A DNA stretch of 64,000 nt, taken from the NCBI GenBank assembly GCA_034231615.1, contig CM067309.1, forward strand, positions 31,356,798 to 31,420,797, read 5' to 3'. Within the stretch, counting starts at the first letter, position 1, and each line of letters begins with the position of its first letter. Shown here piece by piece: positions 22,301-32,859 of this stretch. The translations under genes were made by a program, and so were the position numbers. The DNA comes from Meghimatium bilineatum (Eukaryota > Mollusca > Gastropoda > Stylommatophora > Philomycidae). The notes under the pieces are model-generated. The model worked only from the letters and a program-made list of their open reading frames with translations, did no database searches and was not told the origin of the DNA.

Positions 22301-23044
22301 TATATGGGCTTTCTTCTACTCCGTAGGAGTTATTGCGGTGACTGCCTTGCAGTATCAATGCATATTAAACACACAGGAGCTTATTTTCTTCTACCAGTTT
22401 AGTCATGAGTCTTCAGCGGCCTTCATCACAGTGGAGATTATGGTGTACGGTTGTAATCTCCAAGCCCAACCACCTTATTCTACTATTGCGAAACGCATCG
22501 CAGATGACATTGTTATCAATCTGTGCTATCATTGCCATCCCGGTAGTATATGCGTGAAAAGCGCACGGTAAAAAGAAAGAGAATTGTCATAGAATGTCAA
22601 CTTGGCAAATAAAAATGTTGAAATAATTTAGCATGAACCACCAATTGAAACTGGCACATAATTACACTTGTTAAATATTAACGTATCCACTTCAATTTAC
22701 AGTTTGTTTCCTCCTTTCCTGTCATCTTTCCAATCTTAATACCAGATTTCTCGGACAAAACTTCAGCCAAGCAGAAATGGGTTGGAAACATCTGATGCTC
22801 ATTATTAACACTTGAAAGAAAAGCCAACGTGCCAGTTAGTTTTTCCTTGCCTGGTCTCAAGTTTTATTTTCCAATACAGTAATTATGTGGGAATTGTCTG
22901 TTAGACTTGCGGGCGTGTGTCATCCATTAAGTGAGAGTTTGCCTATTTTGTTCCTATGATGATATTCATGATTTAGTCGGAATACTGCAGTAGACAAGTA
23001 AATATGTAAGTGAGTATCAACGCGCGCACACACATAAAACCATC
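22301..23044. other. no recognised feature
   Basis: Frames at 22338-22571 (+) and 22678-22860 (-) show no domain. Confidence 0.5.
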
Positions 23045-23310
23045 ATCATCAGGTGCCATGACGGCTGGCGTAGGTGGTCATGGCTCTCCACAGCTCTCTG
23101 TCCACAGTATTATGTATCAAGGTCGTTGTTGTTTCCTTGCCGTGCCAGGTTGTCATACTGTCTAATATTTTCTCACGTTTTACCCCTCTGTCTCGTGCTG
23201 CCTTCAATTTTTCCTGTTGTGACATATTACACAATATATTTTTCATTTTTCTGAATGTTGTTTGTGCCTGTCCTATTACGTATATCGACATAAAACCATA
23301 CATTCCAATA
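23045..23310 (-). mobile_element. non-LTR retrotransposon 3' end (family B)
   Basis: Minus-strand frame contains ARDRGVKREKILDSM, HNTVDRELWRAMTTYAS and RHGT, then a (TGA)n-type tail. The R-G-K-RE-LD ... DR-LWR series is the common end of one LINE group. Copies are at 27505-27670 (+), 54880-55250 (-) and 57515-58030 (-). Confidence 0.8.
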
Positions 23311-23601
23311 AATTGATATTTGACTATTGTCCATCGATATTTCTAACTCGAATGATGATCAGAGCTCCGGGAAGACCACTTTGAGTTGTTTGACAAGCAA
23401 TGATGTTCTAGATTCTTAAGCATCACTCACTGCATGACTTCACGTTCTATTTCATCTTTCTCTTCTTGCGCTACTTTCTTGTCAGTTCTAAGAGTAGATG
23501 ATACTAGTGGGGTGATGACACCATTTCATTACATATTTTTTATTCCATATAAAATGCATAACCAGTGGCGTACGAATATTGGATTAAGTGCATCATCATA
23601 A
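23311..23601. other. no recognised feature
   Basis: Nothing beyond AT-rich sequence is seen. Confidence 0.5.
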
Positions 23602-23705
23602 GATCATCATCATTAAGTGCCTTCTCCGCAACGAAGGTTAGATACAATGGGCCTCCAACATCCCCCGTCTTTTGCCTTGGTGGTGCACTCTGCATCACAG
23701 CTTTA
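23602..23705 (-). mobile_element. LINE family A, short 3' end
   Basis: Matches the last ~100 bp of the 11281 and 51103 copies: the complement of cttctccgcaacgaaggtta plus the (TGA)n tail. A severe 5' truncation typical of LINE insertion. Confidence 0.8.
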
Positions 23706-24041
23706 GCATTCGTTGCCCGACTTCAACAACATATTGGGATGTTTTGTTACAGACGAAGATGTAGGTGTGTCTGTTCAAGAACCTGTCATAATGGCAGGTT
23801 GTACCAGTGAGCAACAGATATGACAGTAGTGTTTGTCCTCAATGAGAAACACGATAAGCGCTTGGGGAGCTTCGCATACACTCATTGATAACTGTCAGAG
23901 ATGGAGAGGGGAGATAATTCCTATCCTGGACTCAATCACCAGTACCAGGGGCAGTACCGACAATCGCAGGCGATATGGAATGTCTACAATTTTACTAATT
24001 TAACCTATCTTTTGACTCTTTATCTTCAGAAAAGAAAATAC
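23706..24041. other. no recognised feature
   Basis: No repeat family or motif is recognised. Confidence 0.45.
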
Positions 24042-24427
24042 TGAGTTTCGAGAACAAATGTCTTCGTAGGATAACTAACACCCATTGGAGTGAATTCAAA
24101 TCGAATGATAAAATTAGAGAAGAGACACATCAAAAGTTCATCACAGAAGTTATCAGAAAACGCAGTTGGTCCTACATCGGACATGTCCTACGCGCAGACA
24201 TCAACTGAATACACCATCAATCTCTTGAATGGGCACATACAGACAAAAGAGCAAGGGGTAGAACAAAAGAAACACTCAGAAGAACAATACTTAGAGAAAG
24301 TAAAACAATCAATATCCATACTATCCTAGAACTGCACAGAATAGCTTTGAACAGACAGAATTGGAGAGATCTGACCTCTGCTCTATGCGCTAACTTCAGC
24401 GCAAAAGGAAAATGAATGAATGAATCT
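24042..24427 (+). mobile_element. RTE-like LINE C-terminal end (family D)
   Basis: One frame, with a single stop, reads FENKCLRRITNTHWSEFKS, RSWSYIGHVLRAD, RARGRTKETLRRTI, LNRQNWRDLTSALCA and NFSAKGK before a stop and a (TGAA)n tail. The GHVLR ... RGR-KETWRR ... RW--LV-ALCA series is typical of RTE-clade C termini. A diverged copy is at 31780-32010. Confidence 0.85.
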
Positions 24428-24735
24428 TTTGACTGCCATGTCACAATGTCCTATAATATTTTCTCATACTGTCGTCCTCGATGTCCTTTGTCTTCCATTT
24501 CGACTGTTGTAACTATGTTATCCAGATGCCCCTGCCTCATAGCGTGTCCACAACAAATATTGTTTACTCTAATATTATTAAGTGCTTTGACTCTTTCAGC
24601 ACATTCTCGTTCGTTTCTCTAGGTGTCCATGGTACTCTCAGCATTCTTCTATACAGTCAAATATGTTGCATCTAATGTTCTACACTCGCATTTATTTATT
24701 ATCCAAGACTCACATGTATATGATAGAATCGGTGT
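24428..24735. other. no recognised feature
   Basis: Overlapping short plus-strand frames without domains. Confidence 0.45.
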
Positions 24736-24926
24736 CGCCCGTGTATTGCCGAGGCCCGAAAGGGGAGCAAAGAATAGCAACACTGCTTACCTTCCACGCA
24801 TGTCGTAAAAGGCGATTAAGGAGGTTATGGGATGGAGTTGGCTGTCCCATCCGATATAGGGTCATTCCGTTCTCCGGACTACATCCTGTTAATCTGCAGG
24901 AGATCGAGAACGAACGCAGAAGAAGA
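24736..24926 (+). mobile_element. SINE, family M, with internal deletion and TSD
   Basis: Starts cgcccgtgtattgccg and ends in the (GAA)n tail, but lacks about 85 bp in the middle: the copy jumps from atatagggtca to ttccgttctcc. Flanked by exact 11-bp repeats agaatcggtgt (24725-24735 and 24927-24937), so this deleted form may itself have inserted. Confidence 0.93.
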
Positions 24927-25235
24927 AGAATCGGTGTTATGTATTTCTAACGAACTCTCTTGACTCACCTCTATTGACAGGGACATATAACACAGTATAT
25001 TCTATATTTAGAATGCTACTTTAGCCTGCCCTATTCTGCTTAAGTTTGTTGAATTGCTTCCATCCGATGTCATTGATTTTTCTAAATATTTGAATTATTG
25101 AACGGTTTGAGTATGGAGTTGTTCACTTCGATCTTGCATTCTGTTCGATTTTGTTAACATGGACTCACTACCAGAGAAATCACTTCAAATCTCTTGTGTT
25201 ATCACACTAAAAGAAAATGCCGATTTAAAAAAAAT

Positions 25236-25490
25236 CGCCCGTGTGTTGCCGGGGCCGAAAGGGGAGCAAATAATAGCAACACTGTTTACCTTCCACGCAT
25301 GTCGTAAAAGGCGACTAAGGAGGTTATGGGATGGAGTTGGCTGTCCCATCCCATATAGTCAGTGACCCAAAGCCATGCTGAAGTCGGATGTGTCAGGACG
25401 AAAGGCTGTACACTATGACACAACTCATTCCGATCTACGGACTACATCCTGCTAATCTGCAGAAGTTAGAGAACGAACGCAGAAGAAGAA
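25236..25490 (+). mobile_element. SINE, family M, with A-rich TSD
   Basis: Nearly complete copy (cgcccgtgtgttgccgggg to the GAA tail) with a small deletion in the aggcgcagatatcgc segment. The left flank aaaaaaaat and the right flank aaaaaaaataa are consistent with a duplicated A-rich target. Confidence 0.9.
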
Positions 25491-25669
25491 AAAAAATAAC
25501 GTTTTCTTTAAAAATTGAAAGTTATTCCTAAACTGGAATAATACGCAAATGAATTGTCCGACAGATAAACAGATAGAGAGATATACGTATTGACGACGAC
25601 AGCCATGCTGAGATAGAGAGATAGAAAGAAAGACAGGCAGGTAGGTAGATAAATTGGTAGCTATAATAT

Positions 25670-25836
25670 TCAGGACATAGCCATCAACCTCTAGCAATTT
25701 TTGGCTATAGTCATTTTATAGGCAATATAAATACGTTCAGTAGTTTGTTATTGCTTTCTGAACGGTCTGGATAAACAATTGAAACTAGTACCTTCTCCGT
25801 CACAGACGAGCTCTGTACCTCGTAGCCACAGAGCCG
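25670..25836 (-). mobile_element. tRNA-headed SINE, family T2
   Basis: On the minus strand the head ggctctgtggctacgaggta corresponds to a tRNA 5' half, and the body ends in ggttgatggctatgtcctg. Better preserved at 44689-44872, where box A-like tggcgaagtgg and box B-like gagttcgatc are clear. Confidence 0.75.
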
Positions 25837-25839
25837 GGT

Positions 25840-25915
25840 AGGTAATAGATAGGTAGATAGACAGACAGAAAGAAAGACGGACAGACAGATAGACAAACAT
25901 ACATATAACAAATTA
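25840..25915. repeat. (GATA/GACA)-rich low-complexity tract
   Basis: Loose repeats of agatagacagacag and agaaagac. A similar tract lies before the SINE at 25560-25640. The minus-strand frames rich in Cys, Leu and Ser here are artefacts of the tract. Confidence 0.8.
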
Positions 25916-26189
25916 GAGATAAGCACAGACAATCGAACGAATACTCGAATAGGAAAGCCGTACATTTGATTGTTATGGACCCCCACGTATGCAAACCAAT
26001 AACTCTCTAGTCATTTAGTTATTGATCGCATCTTCCCAACCATTTTCCCCGCGTCTCGTATTTCAAACATGAAGACGCTGCTTGTGCATAACAGATTGAC
26101 TATAGATCTCTCGAACTTGATGTTTGTAGAGTAGGTGTAATAAGTTACTAGCGCGACGGATCGTGTGGTAGACCCACGAGCAGAATCAA

Positions 26190-26640
26190 AACATGCCTTC
26201 ATGCGTGATGATTTTTGACTATTGCCGCGTCTGTCGTTAGTCACTATGTATATACTGTGTGTCGTCTCCCAACGCTAACCAACGAATTGCACGGCGATAG
26301 ACAAAATCATCATGCATGATCTATGAAGGTATGTTTTGATCTAATTTGATATCATCAAAACACGGCGTAAGAAGGCTTGTTCTGATTCTGCCTGCATGTC
26401 TATTGGCGCGAGTATCATGGCTAGATCGGACCTTCTTTATAACATGCATGTGTGCAGTGTTACTGTGCTATGCCACTCTGAATATCGTCATAATTTTCTT
26501 TGGTCATTTATTTATACTTTGTTTATCCGGCCAATGAAAAGTGCAGCATTAGTCGTATTTGACCTTACGCAGCAAACGTAAATCGGGTTAGGACTGTGTC
26601 GTGTATAACGAAGATCACGGCTGGACCATGAGCATATAAA
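26190..26640. mobile_element. foldback/MITE-like sequence, relative of 38017-38246
   Basis: Contains two diverged copies of a roughly 100-bp module (actattgccg..gtcactatgtatatac at 26215; gtcataattttctttggtca at 26476). The segment gcagaatcaaaacatgcctt (26188) recurs inverted near 26315-26340 and 26365-26390, so the region is partly palindromic. No TSD is evident. Confidence 0.4.
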
Positions 26641-26739
26641 CAACCTAGACAGTGTAAGCAATCATGTATGTGGCATACTTTTAGGTATATACAATCATAT
26701 ATATTGTAGGATGTTATGATTTACGCTGGTTGAAATTAG

Positions 26740-27502
26740 TTCAAGGACGTGATACCCAATTTGACAAGTTCTCATCCGAACTTATACATCAGAACTCATC
26801 ACTGGAATAGCACATCTTGTAGTTTTTATTAGGGCCTGTGACGGTGAATTTAATATTTATCAAGTACTTATTGAACTAATCCCAATGCATGAGACTACAG
26901 CGAGCGAAGACATCTTTGTAAAAGTCGAGCAGATTCTGCATAACTATGATTTTGATTTGAGTAAACTTGTATGTTTATCTACTGACGGTGCTGCGAATAT
27001 GGTTGGCAGGGTGAAGATGCCAAGTTGCGAACAAAAATTGAAAACTCGTATCCAGATTCATCATTTGCACATTTTCACTGTATTTTCACAATTTCACATC
27101 AGCAAAATTTGTCTACAAAGATTTTAAAATTGAATCACGTGCTTAGAGTGGTCACAAAACAGTGAACTTTATCAAATGCAATGCTCACAACTATCGTCAA
27201 TTCTGTCAGCTGTTAGAAGACATGGATAATCAGTTCACCGATGTTCCATTCTAAACAGCAGCCCGTTGGTTGTCGTGTCACAAAGTGCTGAAAAGATTTT
27301 ATTTGCTGAGACCAGAAATTACTTTATTTTTGGAGATGAAAGATAAAAACACTGATGAAATAAATGAAAAAACTTGGATCAAGGAACAAGCGTTTGCTGT
27401 GGACATTAATGCACATTTAAGTGAAATTAATTTGAAATTACAGGGCCAAAAACAAAATCATCACTCAGTTGTACGACGACATCCGAAAATAATCACTACA
27501 GG
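26740..27502 (+). pseudogene. hAT transposase remnant (GTF2IRD2/ZBED-like group)
   Basis: Coding traces, in order: VVFIRACDGEFNIYQVLIEL, IPMHETTASEDIFVKVEQI, KLVCLSTDGAANMVGRVK (the T-D-G-A-x-x-M-x-G motif of the hAT catalytic core, with its Asp), FHCIFTISHQQNLSTKIL, AARWLSCHKVLKRFYLL and WIKEQAFAVDINAHLSEINL. Frame shifts and a deletion break it between 27050 and 27250 and after 27450. The zinc finger and the C-terminal dimerisation region are not seen. Terminal repeats were not located. Confidence 0.8.
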
Positions 27503-27504
27503 TA

Positions 27505-27670
27505 AGATTGAAAGCAACAGAGACAGAGGGTGACAACGTAGGAAAATGGTTTAACAAACTGGCACGGCAGGGAAACAACAACGATCATATTACATAATAC
27601 TGGAGATAGAGAGCTGTGGAGAGTCATGATCGTCTACGCCAACCGTCATGGCATCAGATGATGATGATTA
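27505..27670 (+). mobile_element. LINE family B, short 3' end
   Basis: Frame traces ATETEGDNVGKWF and TGDRELWRVMIVYANRHGI, followed by gatgatgatgat. It abuts the hAT remnant, apparently having inserted into or beside it. Confidence 0.75.
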
Positions 27671-28359
27671 CAATTATATTTTGTGAGATATCCAATGAAA
27701 ATCAAGTGAATAGCCAAATGAGTCATTTTGGCAGGCTTCCCATTTGTTAATAGGTGTTATATTGGAGAGAGTCATGTGTTTGTTCTTTCTTGTATCTAGA
27801 CCTCGCTAGTTTGGGTTGACTCACCAAAGTTTGAGTCGGCCCAAGTCTCTATCTTATACAGCCCTGTGGACTCATCGGATATCGACCTTCACAAATCACT
27901 GTATAATTTACGAGGGACTTGCTTGGTCAACATGTCTGTAGTCTCTTATGATATGCATGGCAGATGACGGTATTATTATCATGTGCTCCCATTTTTGGTC
28001 TGACAGAACACGGATGATGTTGTGTAGAAGAGCATATGTAATAAAAAAAAACACAAAACATAATGCAAATTACCAACTTTTCAACAACTACTTCGGAGTC
28101 GGCGGAACAGATTGAATTATTTTTTTTCAGGCCGTGGTCAAATGCTTTTATTTTCGTCCTTTGAAGATCCACGTGACGTGTATTTGTCGAAGCTACATAT
28201 CCGAGTGTAGGGGCTAGTGTATACATTAATTTTAAATCAGACTGGCCGGCCAGTGAAAATAGATTAGTGAAATGATTTTGTTAGCAACTGATTTAGAAAC
28301 TGATATATTGCCTTGAAAGCACTCAACATGTCTACCTCTGAGATAGAAAGAAAAGGAAC
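27671..28359. other. no recognised feature
   Basis: A 99-codon minus frame (27927-28226) has no recognised domain. No repeat is seen. Confidence 0.5.
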
Positions 28360-29175
28360 AAGAGAATACGCAGAACAAAAAAGAAGGAGATCAACAACAG
28401 CATGAACAGGAAGAAGGACAGCAACAAGAACAGGAAAACGAAGAACAAATAACAAGAAAACTACAAATAACAAGGAAAAAAATAACAAAGAACGAGAAAA
28501 ATAAAGAACAACAAAGAGCGAAAACAATAAAGAACAATAGCGAACAAGAACAAAAAAACCAAAAACACCAAAGAATAAAAACAAAGAACAAAAAAAAAAC
28601 AAAATAAGAATAACAACGACAAGAACTAAAACTGCACGAAAATAAAAATAGCACCAGTAAGAACAACAACAAAACAACAAGAAGAACAACAATGAACAAC
28701 AATAACTACAAAAAGAGCACAACTAAGAACAAAAATAACAAGAACAACAACGAATACAGCACACTTAAGAATAACAACGAATACAGCATCATTAAAAGAA
28801 AAACAACAACAGTATGGAAGATTAAGATAAACAACAATAAGAACAACAACAATAAGAACAGCAACAACAACAACAACAACAAAAAGAACAGAGCCATTAA
28901 GAACAAGAACACCAACACAAGCAAGAACAACACAGAAAAAGAACCAAAATATATAGAGCAAGAATAACACAGAACTAGAACAACAGATAATAAAAACAAC
29001 AAGAACAACAAAGAACAATAATACTAAAGAACAAAAACAATAATACTAAAGAAGAAAAAACAATTAAAAGAACATTAAAGAACAACAAAAACAGCACGAA
29101 AAAGAAAAAAATAGCAACAACAAAAACAGCACCAACAGGAACACTTAACAGCACGAAAAAAAAAGAAGAAGAACA
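28360..29175. repeat. ~800-bp AAC/AAG/AAT trinucleotide-like tract
   Basis: Strand-asymmetric, almost pyrimidine-poor sequence built from aacaac, aagaac, aataac and aaagaac words without a fixed unit. Long frames on both strands (Asn/Lys-rich on plus; Val/Phe/Leu/Cys-rich on minus) arise from this composition and are not proteins. Confidence 0.93.
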
Positions 29176-29990
29176 CAAACAAGATGACGAAGACAATTAT
29201 TATAATGAAATAATCTACTGATTGTCATCAAGAAACAAAGTGTAAGACTAGTAAACATATTAATGCAGGATTGTTATCCGAAAGTGAACAGGAGTTAACA
29301 AAAACAACAAATGCGTTACATAAATATCAGAAGCGGACAATATGAGAAAACACAAATTATGATAATTAGTAACACAAGTGAAAATCCAACACATACAACA
29401 AAAAAATATAAGTAAACTCAAGCATACTGTATGATATATCCTATTAAAAATGTAACACGGATTCTCAGCTTTAGACAGAAGATGGTACATAGAAACATTT
29501 ACTCAAGACAAGAGACAAGAACATTCGCTGATGTTCTATGGCATGAGAAGAAACATGGACATGGAAATTCAACTAAAACAAATCACTAATCATTAAAAAA
29601 TCCAGTTGTCTTGAAGTATTGTTACTGCTACAAGTTGGTCTTCTTTCTAGACCAGTGTTTCTCAACCCTTTTTTTTTCATACTACCACTTAAGTCTTTCT
29701 AAAATTCTCCCTTATGTAACATATACATATGTTTTTAATATTCACAAATTGAATTATTGCCCAATTGAAGCCTAATTACAATTTGTTCAGGACACAAGAA
29801 TTAGGCTTTAGGAAGAAATCACTAAGAAATTATTAAGAAGAAAAACTTTAAGTAAAATATTGAAAACATATGACAACTAAAGTTCAAGTACAAATACATT
29901 TTTTTCTCGAAAATTCCCCCCCCCCCCCCCACCCAATAATATGTGTTTGATGAACACCAAAAAAGAAGATGGAAAAATAGTAAGGCTCTT
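29176..29990. other. no gene recognised; one isolated hAT-like end and a C run
   Basis: At 29653 the sequence cagtgtttctcaaccc looks like a single hAT-style terminus without a partner. A C run (about 29917-29931) lies further right. Confidence 0.4.
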
Positions 29991-30550
29991 GCTTGTGTGT
30001 TTCTGGTTCCCAAAGGGGAGCAAGCAAAAAGCAGTACTATTTATTTTTCAAGAGAAAGTAACATAACTAAGGAGGTTATGAGGTAGATTTGGCTGACCCA
30101 TTCCATATAGGAGCAAAGGGACGCAAAAGCCTTGCTAAAGTTGAATATGAAGCCGAAAATCACAGATATGCTATACTCTGTTCACTCTAACAATGAAGTG
30201 GGTCAGTGCTTCTGATTGGTTATTGGACGCAGAACAGCATTATAATCATTATACTCGATTTTTAAGTCCCAAATAATATTATTTTTAAATTTCGTTTTCA
30301 AATGTTTTTTAAAAATGTTGTTTAAATATTGTTTGAGTTGTTTCTAAATGTTTGAAATAATATTGTTTTCACATGTCAGCTGTTTAAAAATCACCTGTTG
30401 TCGCGGAGTAATACCGGGGTGTGTTTTAACCCACTTCACTCTTACAGTGAACAGAGTATAGCAAACTGTAAACCGTGACACAGCACCCTCGTTTTCCATG
30501 GACTACATTATGCTAATCTGCAGGATTGTGAGAACGAATGACAGAAGAAT
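29991..30550 (+). mobile_element. SINE, family M, old copy split by a MITE
   Basis: Left half tgtgtttctggttcccaaag..ggagcaagc through agccgaaaatcacagatatg. The right half resumes at gcaaactgtaaaccgtgaca and ends gagaacgaatgacagaagaa. The 285-bp element at 30174-30458 separates them exactly. Confidence 0.85.
30174..30458. mobile_element. MITE with TA target duplication (Tc1/mariner-like), 285 bp
   Basis: Terminal inverted repeats of about 30 bp: left tactctgttcact then ctaa..gaagtgggt; the right end, complemented, reads tactctgttcact then gtaag..gaagtgggt. Flanking TA at 30172-30173 and 30459-30460. Removing the element and one TA restores an uninterrupted SINE, so boundaries are exact. No coding capacity. 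Confidence 0.93.
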
Positions 30551-30775
30551 TAACGCTCTCGCCTATCATACATGTAGAAAAATGCGATTAAGTAGAATTA
30601 GGGATAATTAGTCCAACTTCGATTTAATCAGTGACAAAAAAAGCAGCAATGAAGTCGGATGTGACGGGCCGAAATATGCAAACATCGCAGCATGAAGCAA
30701 ACGACGATGTACATATTTGTTCTCTGGATTTATATTTTGCCAACCAGAAGGAATTCGAGAGCACATTAAAATAAG
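30551..30775 (+). mobile_element. SINE, family M, degenerate
   Basis: Recognisable by aatgcgattaag, gaagtcggatgtgacgggcc, gaaatatgcaaacatcgcag and a decayed 3' end gaattcgagagcacatt. It follows directly on the previous SINE. Confidence 0.6.
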
Positions 30776-31016
30776 GTTTACAGGACAATACGAGGCTGTG
30801 CAAATAGATGCATAGCTGAATCATGCTAAGATATAAACCTGTATTAAGTAGCTACAATAGAAGATCTCAAATGAAGATAGAAGAACATTTTTGGTGTCCC
30901 TAGATCAAATACAGGATCGCAGTTTGTCACTGACCATTTCTATAACTCATGAGATCGATTACCTTCTTTATCTTCTTAATATATGATATTCGATTCCACC
31001 CAAATGACTAAGTTGT

Positions 31017-31255
31017 AAGAGACCCATAACAAGTCAGGTTCGAAGGAGTGCCACACTGGAAACATAACCCATCAGGTTCGTAGGGGTGCCACACTGGAAA
31101 CATAACTTGTCAGGTTCGTAAGGGGTGCCACACTGGATACATAACCCGTCAGGTTGGTAGGGGTGCCACAGTGGAAACATAACCCGTCAGGTTCGTAAGG
31201 GTGCCACAGTGGAAACATAACCCGTCAGAGGTTCGTTGGGGTGCCACACTAGATA
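31017..31255. repeat. ~38-bp minisatellite, 6 copies
   Basis: Units of gtaggggtgccacactggaa followed by acataacccgtcaggttc, with small insertions. Confidence 0.94.
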
Positions 31256-31779
31256 CATCAACGCAAAAAGTCCTTTAAAAAAACCTCTGTAATCAGCCGT
31301 TCGAATGAGTGTAGACAATTCATGCCGAGACCCATTGCTTTGATATTGCCAATCTAGAATATTCCTACCCCTCTTCCTCCACCGTCCACTACAAGTAGTC
31401 CAAAAGACTGGACATTTTTTTTTTTAAAGACAGATGAAAGAAATAATACCCCTTACGAAATTATTTGTACTACTTTAATGACCAACAGACTTGTTGATGA
31501 AATAAATACAAAGCTGTTCCCGCCTTTAATCTCAATATCAAAGGTACCGACATAGTGTCTCTCTCTATGTTTCAGGTAGTACTGAGCACGTGTTAATCAG
31601 GTATCTTATTTATATATAAGGGTATATAAGATTAGCCAGTACAAATCGTCAATACCAAATTAAAATTAACTGAAAATAAATGTCATAGAAAACACATAAA
31701 TATTGGTTGAGAAATATTCGAGACCCACACGTAATAGAGGACACCAAACAGCAATATGTTTCTACAACAATAAGAAGAA
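31256..31779. other. no recognised feature
   Basis: AT-rich, no motif recognised. Confidence 0.5.
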
Positions 31780-32010
31780 AATGATGGATTTATATAGGGA
31801 ATTTAATTAGAATGAATGAGAATATAATATAACAAGCATTAAAATGGGTACCAGATGACAAAAGGAAACAAGGAAGACCATGATAGACTCTTCACAGAAC
31901 AGCCATCAGTCTCAACAACATACACGAATTACACACAGTAACATCATATAACTGAATCTGCAAAAGCTCTGGTTTCTGCCCTATGCACATACATCAATAT
32001 ACTAATAAAT
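31780..32010 (+). mobile_element. RTE-like LINE 3' end (family D), degenerate
   Basis: KWVPDDKRKQGRP, then in a shifted frame LHRTAISLNNIHELHTV and the equivalent of the final ALCA segment (ctgccctatgcacata). It corresponds to 24250-24400. The last bases form the first unit of the array at 31982-32217. Confidence 0.65.
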
Positions 32011-32217
32011 GTACGGATATCTTAAGATATACACATACATCAATATACTAATAAATGTACGGATATCTTAAGATATACACATACATCAATATACTAATAA
32101 ATGTACGGATATCTTAAGATATACACATACATCAATATACTAATAAATGTACGGATATCTTAAGATATACACATACATCAATATACTAATAAATGTACGG
32201 ATATCTTAAGATATACA
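31982..32217. repeat. 46-bp minisatellite, 5 copies
   Basis: Near-identical units of acacatacatcaatatacta..gtacggatatcttaagatat. The first copy overlaps the end of the family D LINE, so the unit was captured from the junction of the element and its flank. Confidence 0.96.
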
Positions 32218-32504
32218 CTGACTGATCAATATCCCATGATATTCGATCTCATGACAAGAAAGTAAATCTATATTTCTTTGATTGAAAACCTATCTCTTCC
32301 TGTGCTCACGATTCCAGACATTAACTAAATGTAAGCAATTAATTACAAGAAGTGTTCGATGTACAACGATAATTACTCAATAGTTTCCAAACAGTTTCCC
32401 CGTATAATATTCGCGATTCATCAGTTACGATGAGCAGAAGTTTTTCATAGAATAAAAATATAAATGAATTTTCTGTTAATTCTAAAAATACAAATCATAT
32501 TTTA
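32218..32504. other. no recognised feature
   Basis: AT-rich, no motif recognised. Confidence 0.5.
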
Positions 32505-32670
32505 TTCAGGATGTAGTCATCAACCTAGCATATTTTGGCTTTGTTGATTTTCTTGGCAATGTTTTCTGAACGGTCTGCATGCATAATTGCCTGCGGGAGG
32601 ATTCCAATCCAGTATCTTGGCCGTCACAGACACGCAATGTACCACGCCGTCAGTCACAGAGACGGACAAA
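32505..32670 (-). mobile_element. tRNA-headed SINE, family T2
   Basis: Shares ttcaggatgtagtcatcaac, the ttttggct and ttcttggcaat blocks, and the cagtatcttggccgtcaca..gtacca head complement with the 44689 copy, with deletions. Confidence 0.75.
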
Positions 32671-32859
32671 GCATCATAAAATATCAGAAATAAAATGGAC
32701 GACTCACACGATACCAACAGTTTTCATTTACTGTTTTACCGAGATCATCTTGTGTCATTAACGTATTTGTAGCACACATTGCTAATGATGAGTACTGTTG
32801 TCTATTTGAATGTATCCACCGTTACACGAGAACTGACAAATACAGTTCTATGCTAGTTG

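Noticed and set aside
28264..29196. Hydrophobic minus-strand frames rich in Val, Phe, Leu and Cys, looking like multi-span membrane proteins
   Set aside because: Complement of an AAC/AAG-rich low-complexity tract; no defined helices and no conserved motif.
29653..29990. A further hAT MITE starting cagtgtttctcaaccc
   Set aside because: Only one terminus is visible; no matching inverted end or 8-bp duplication could be found downstream.
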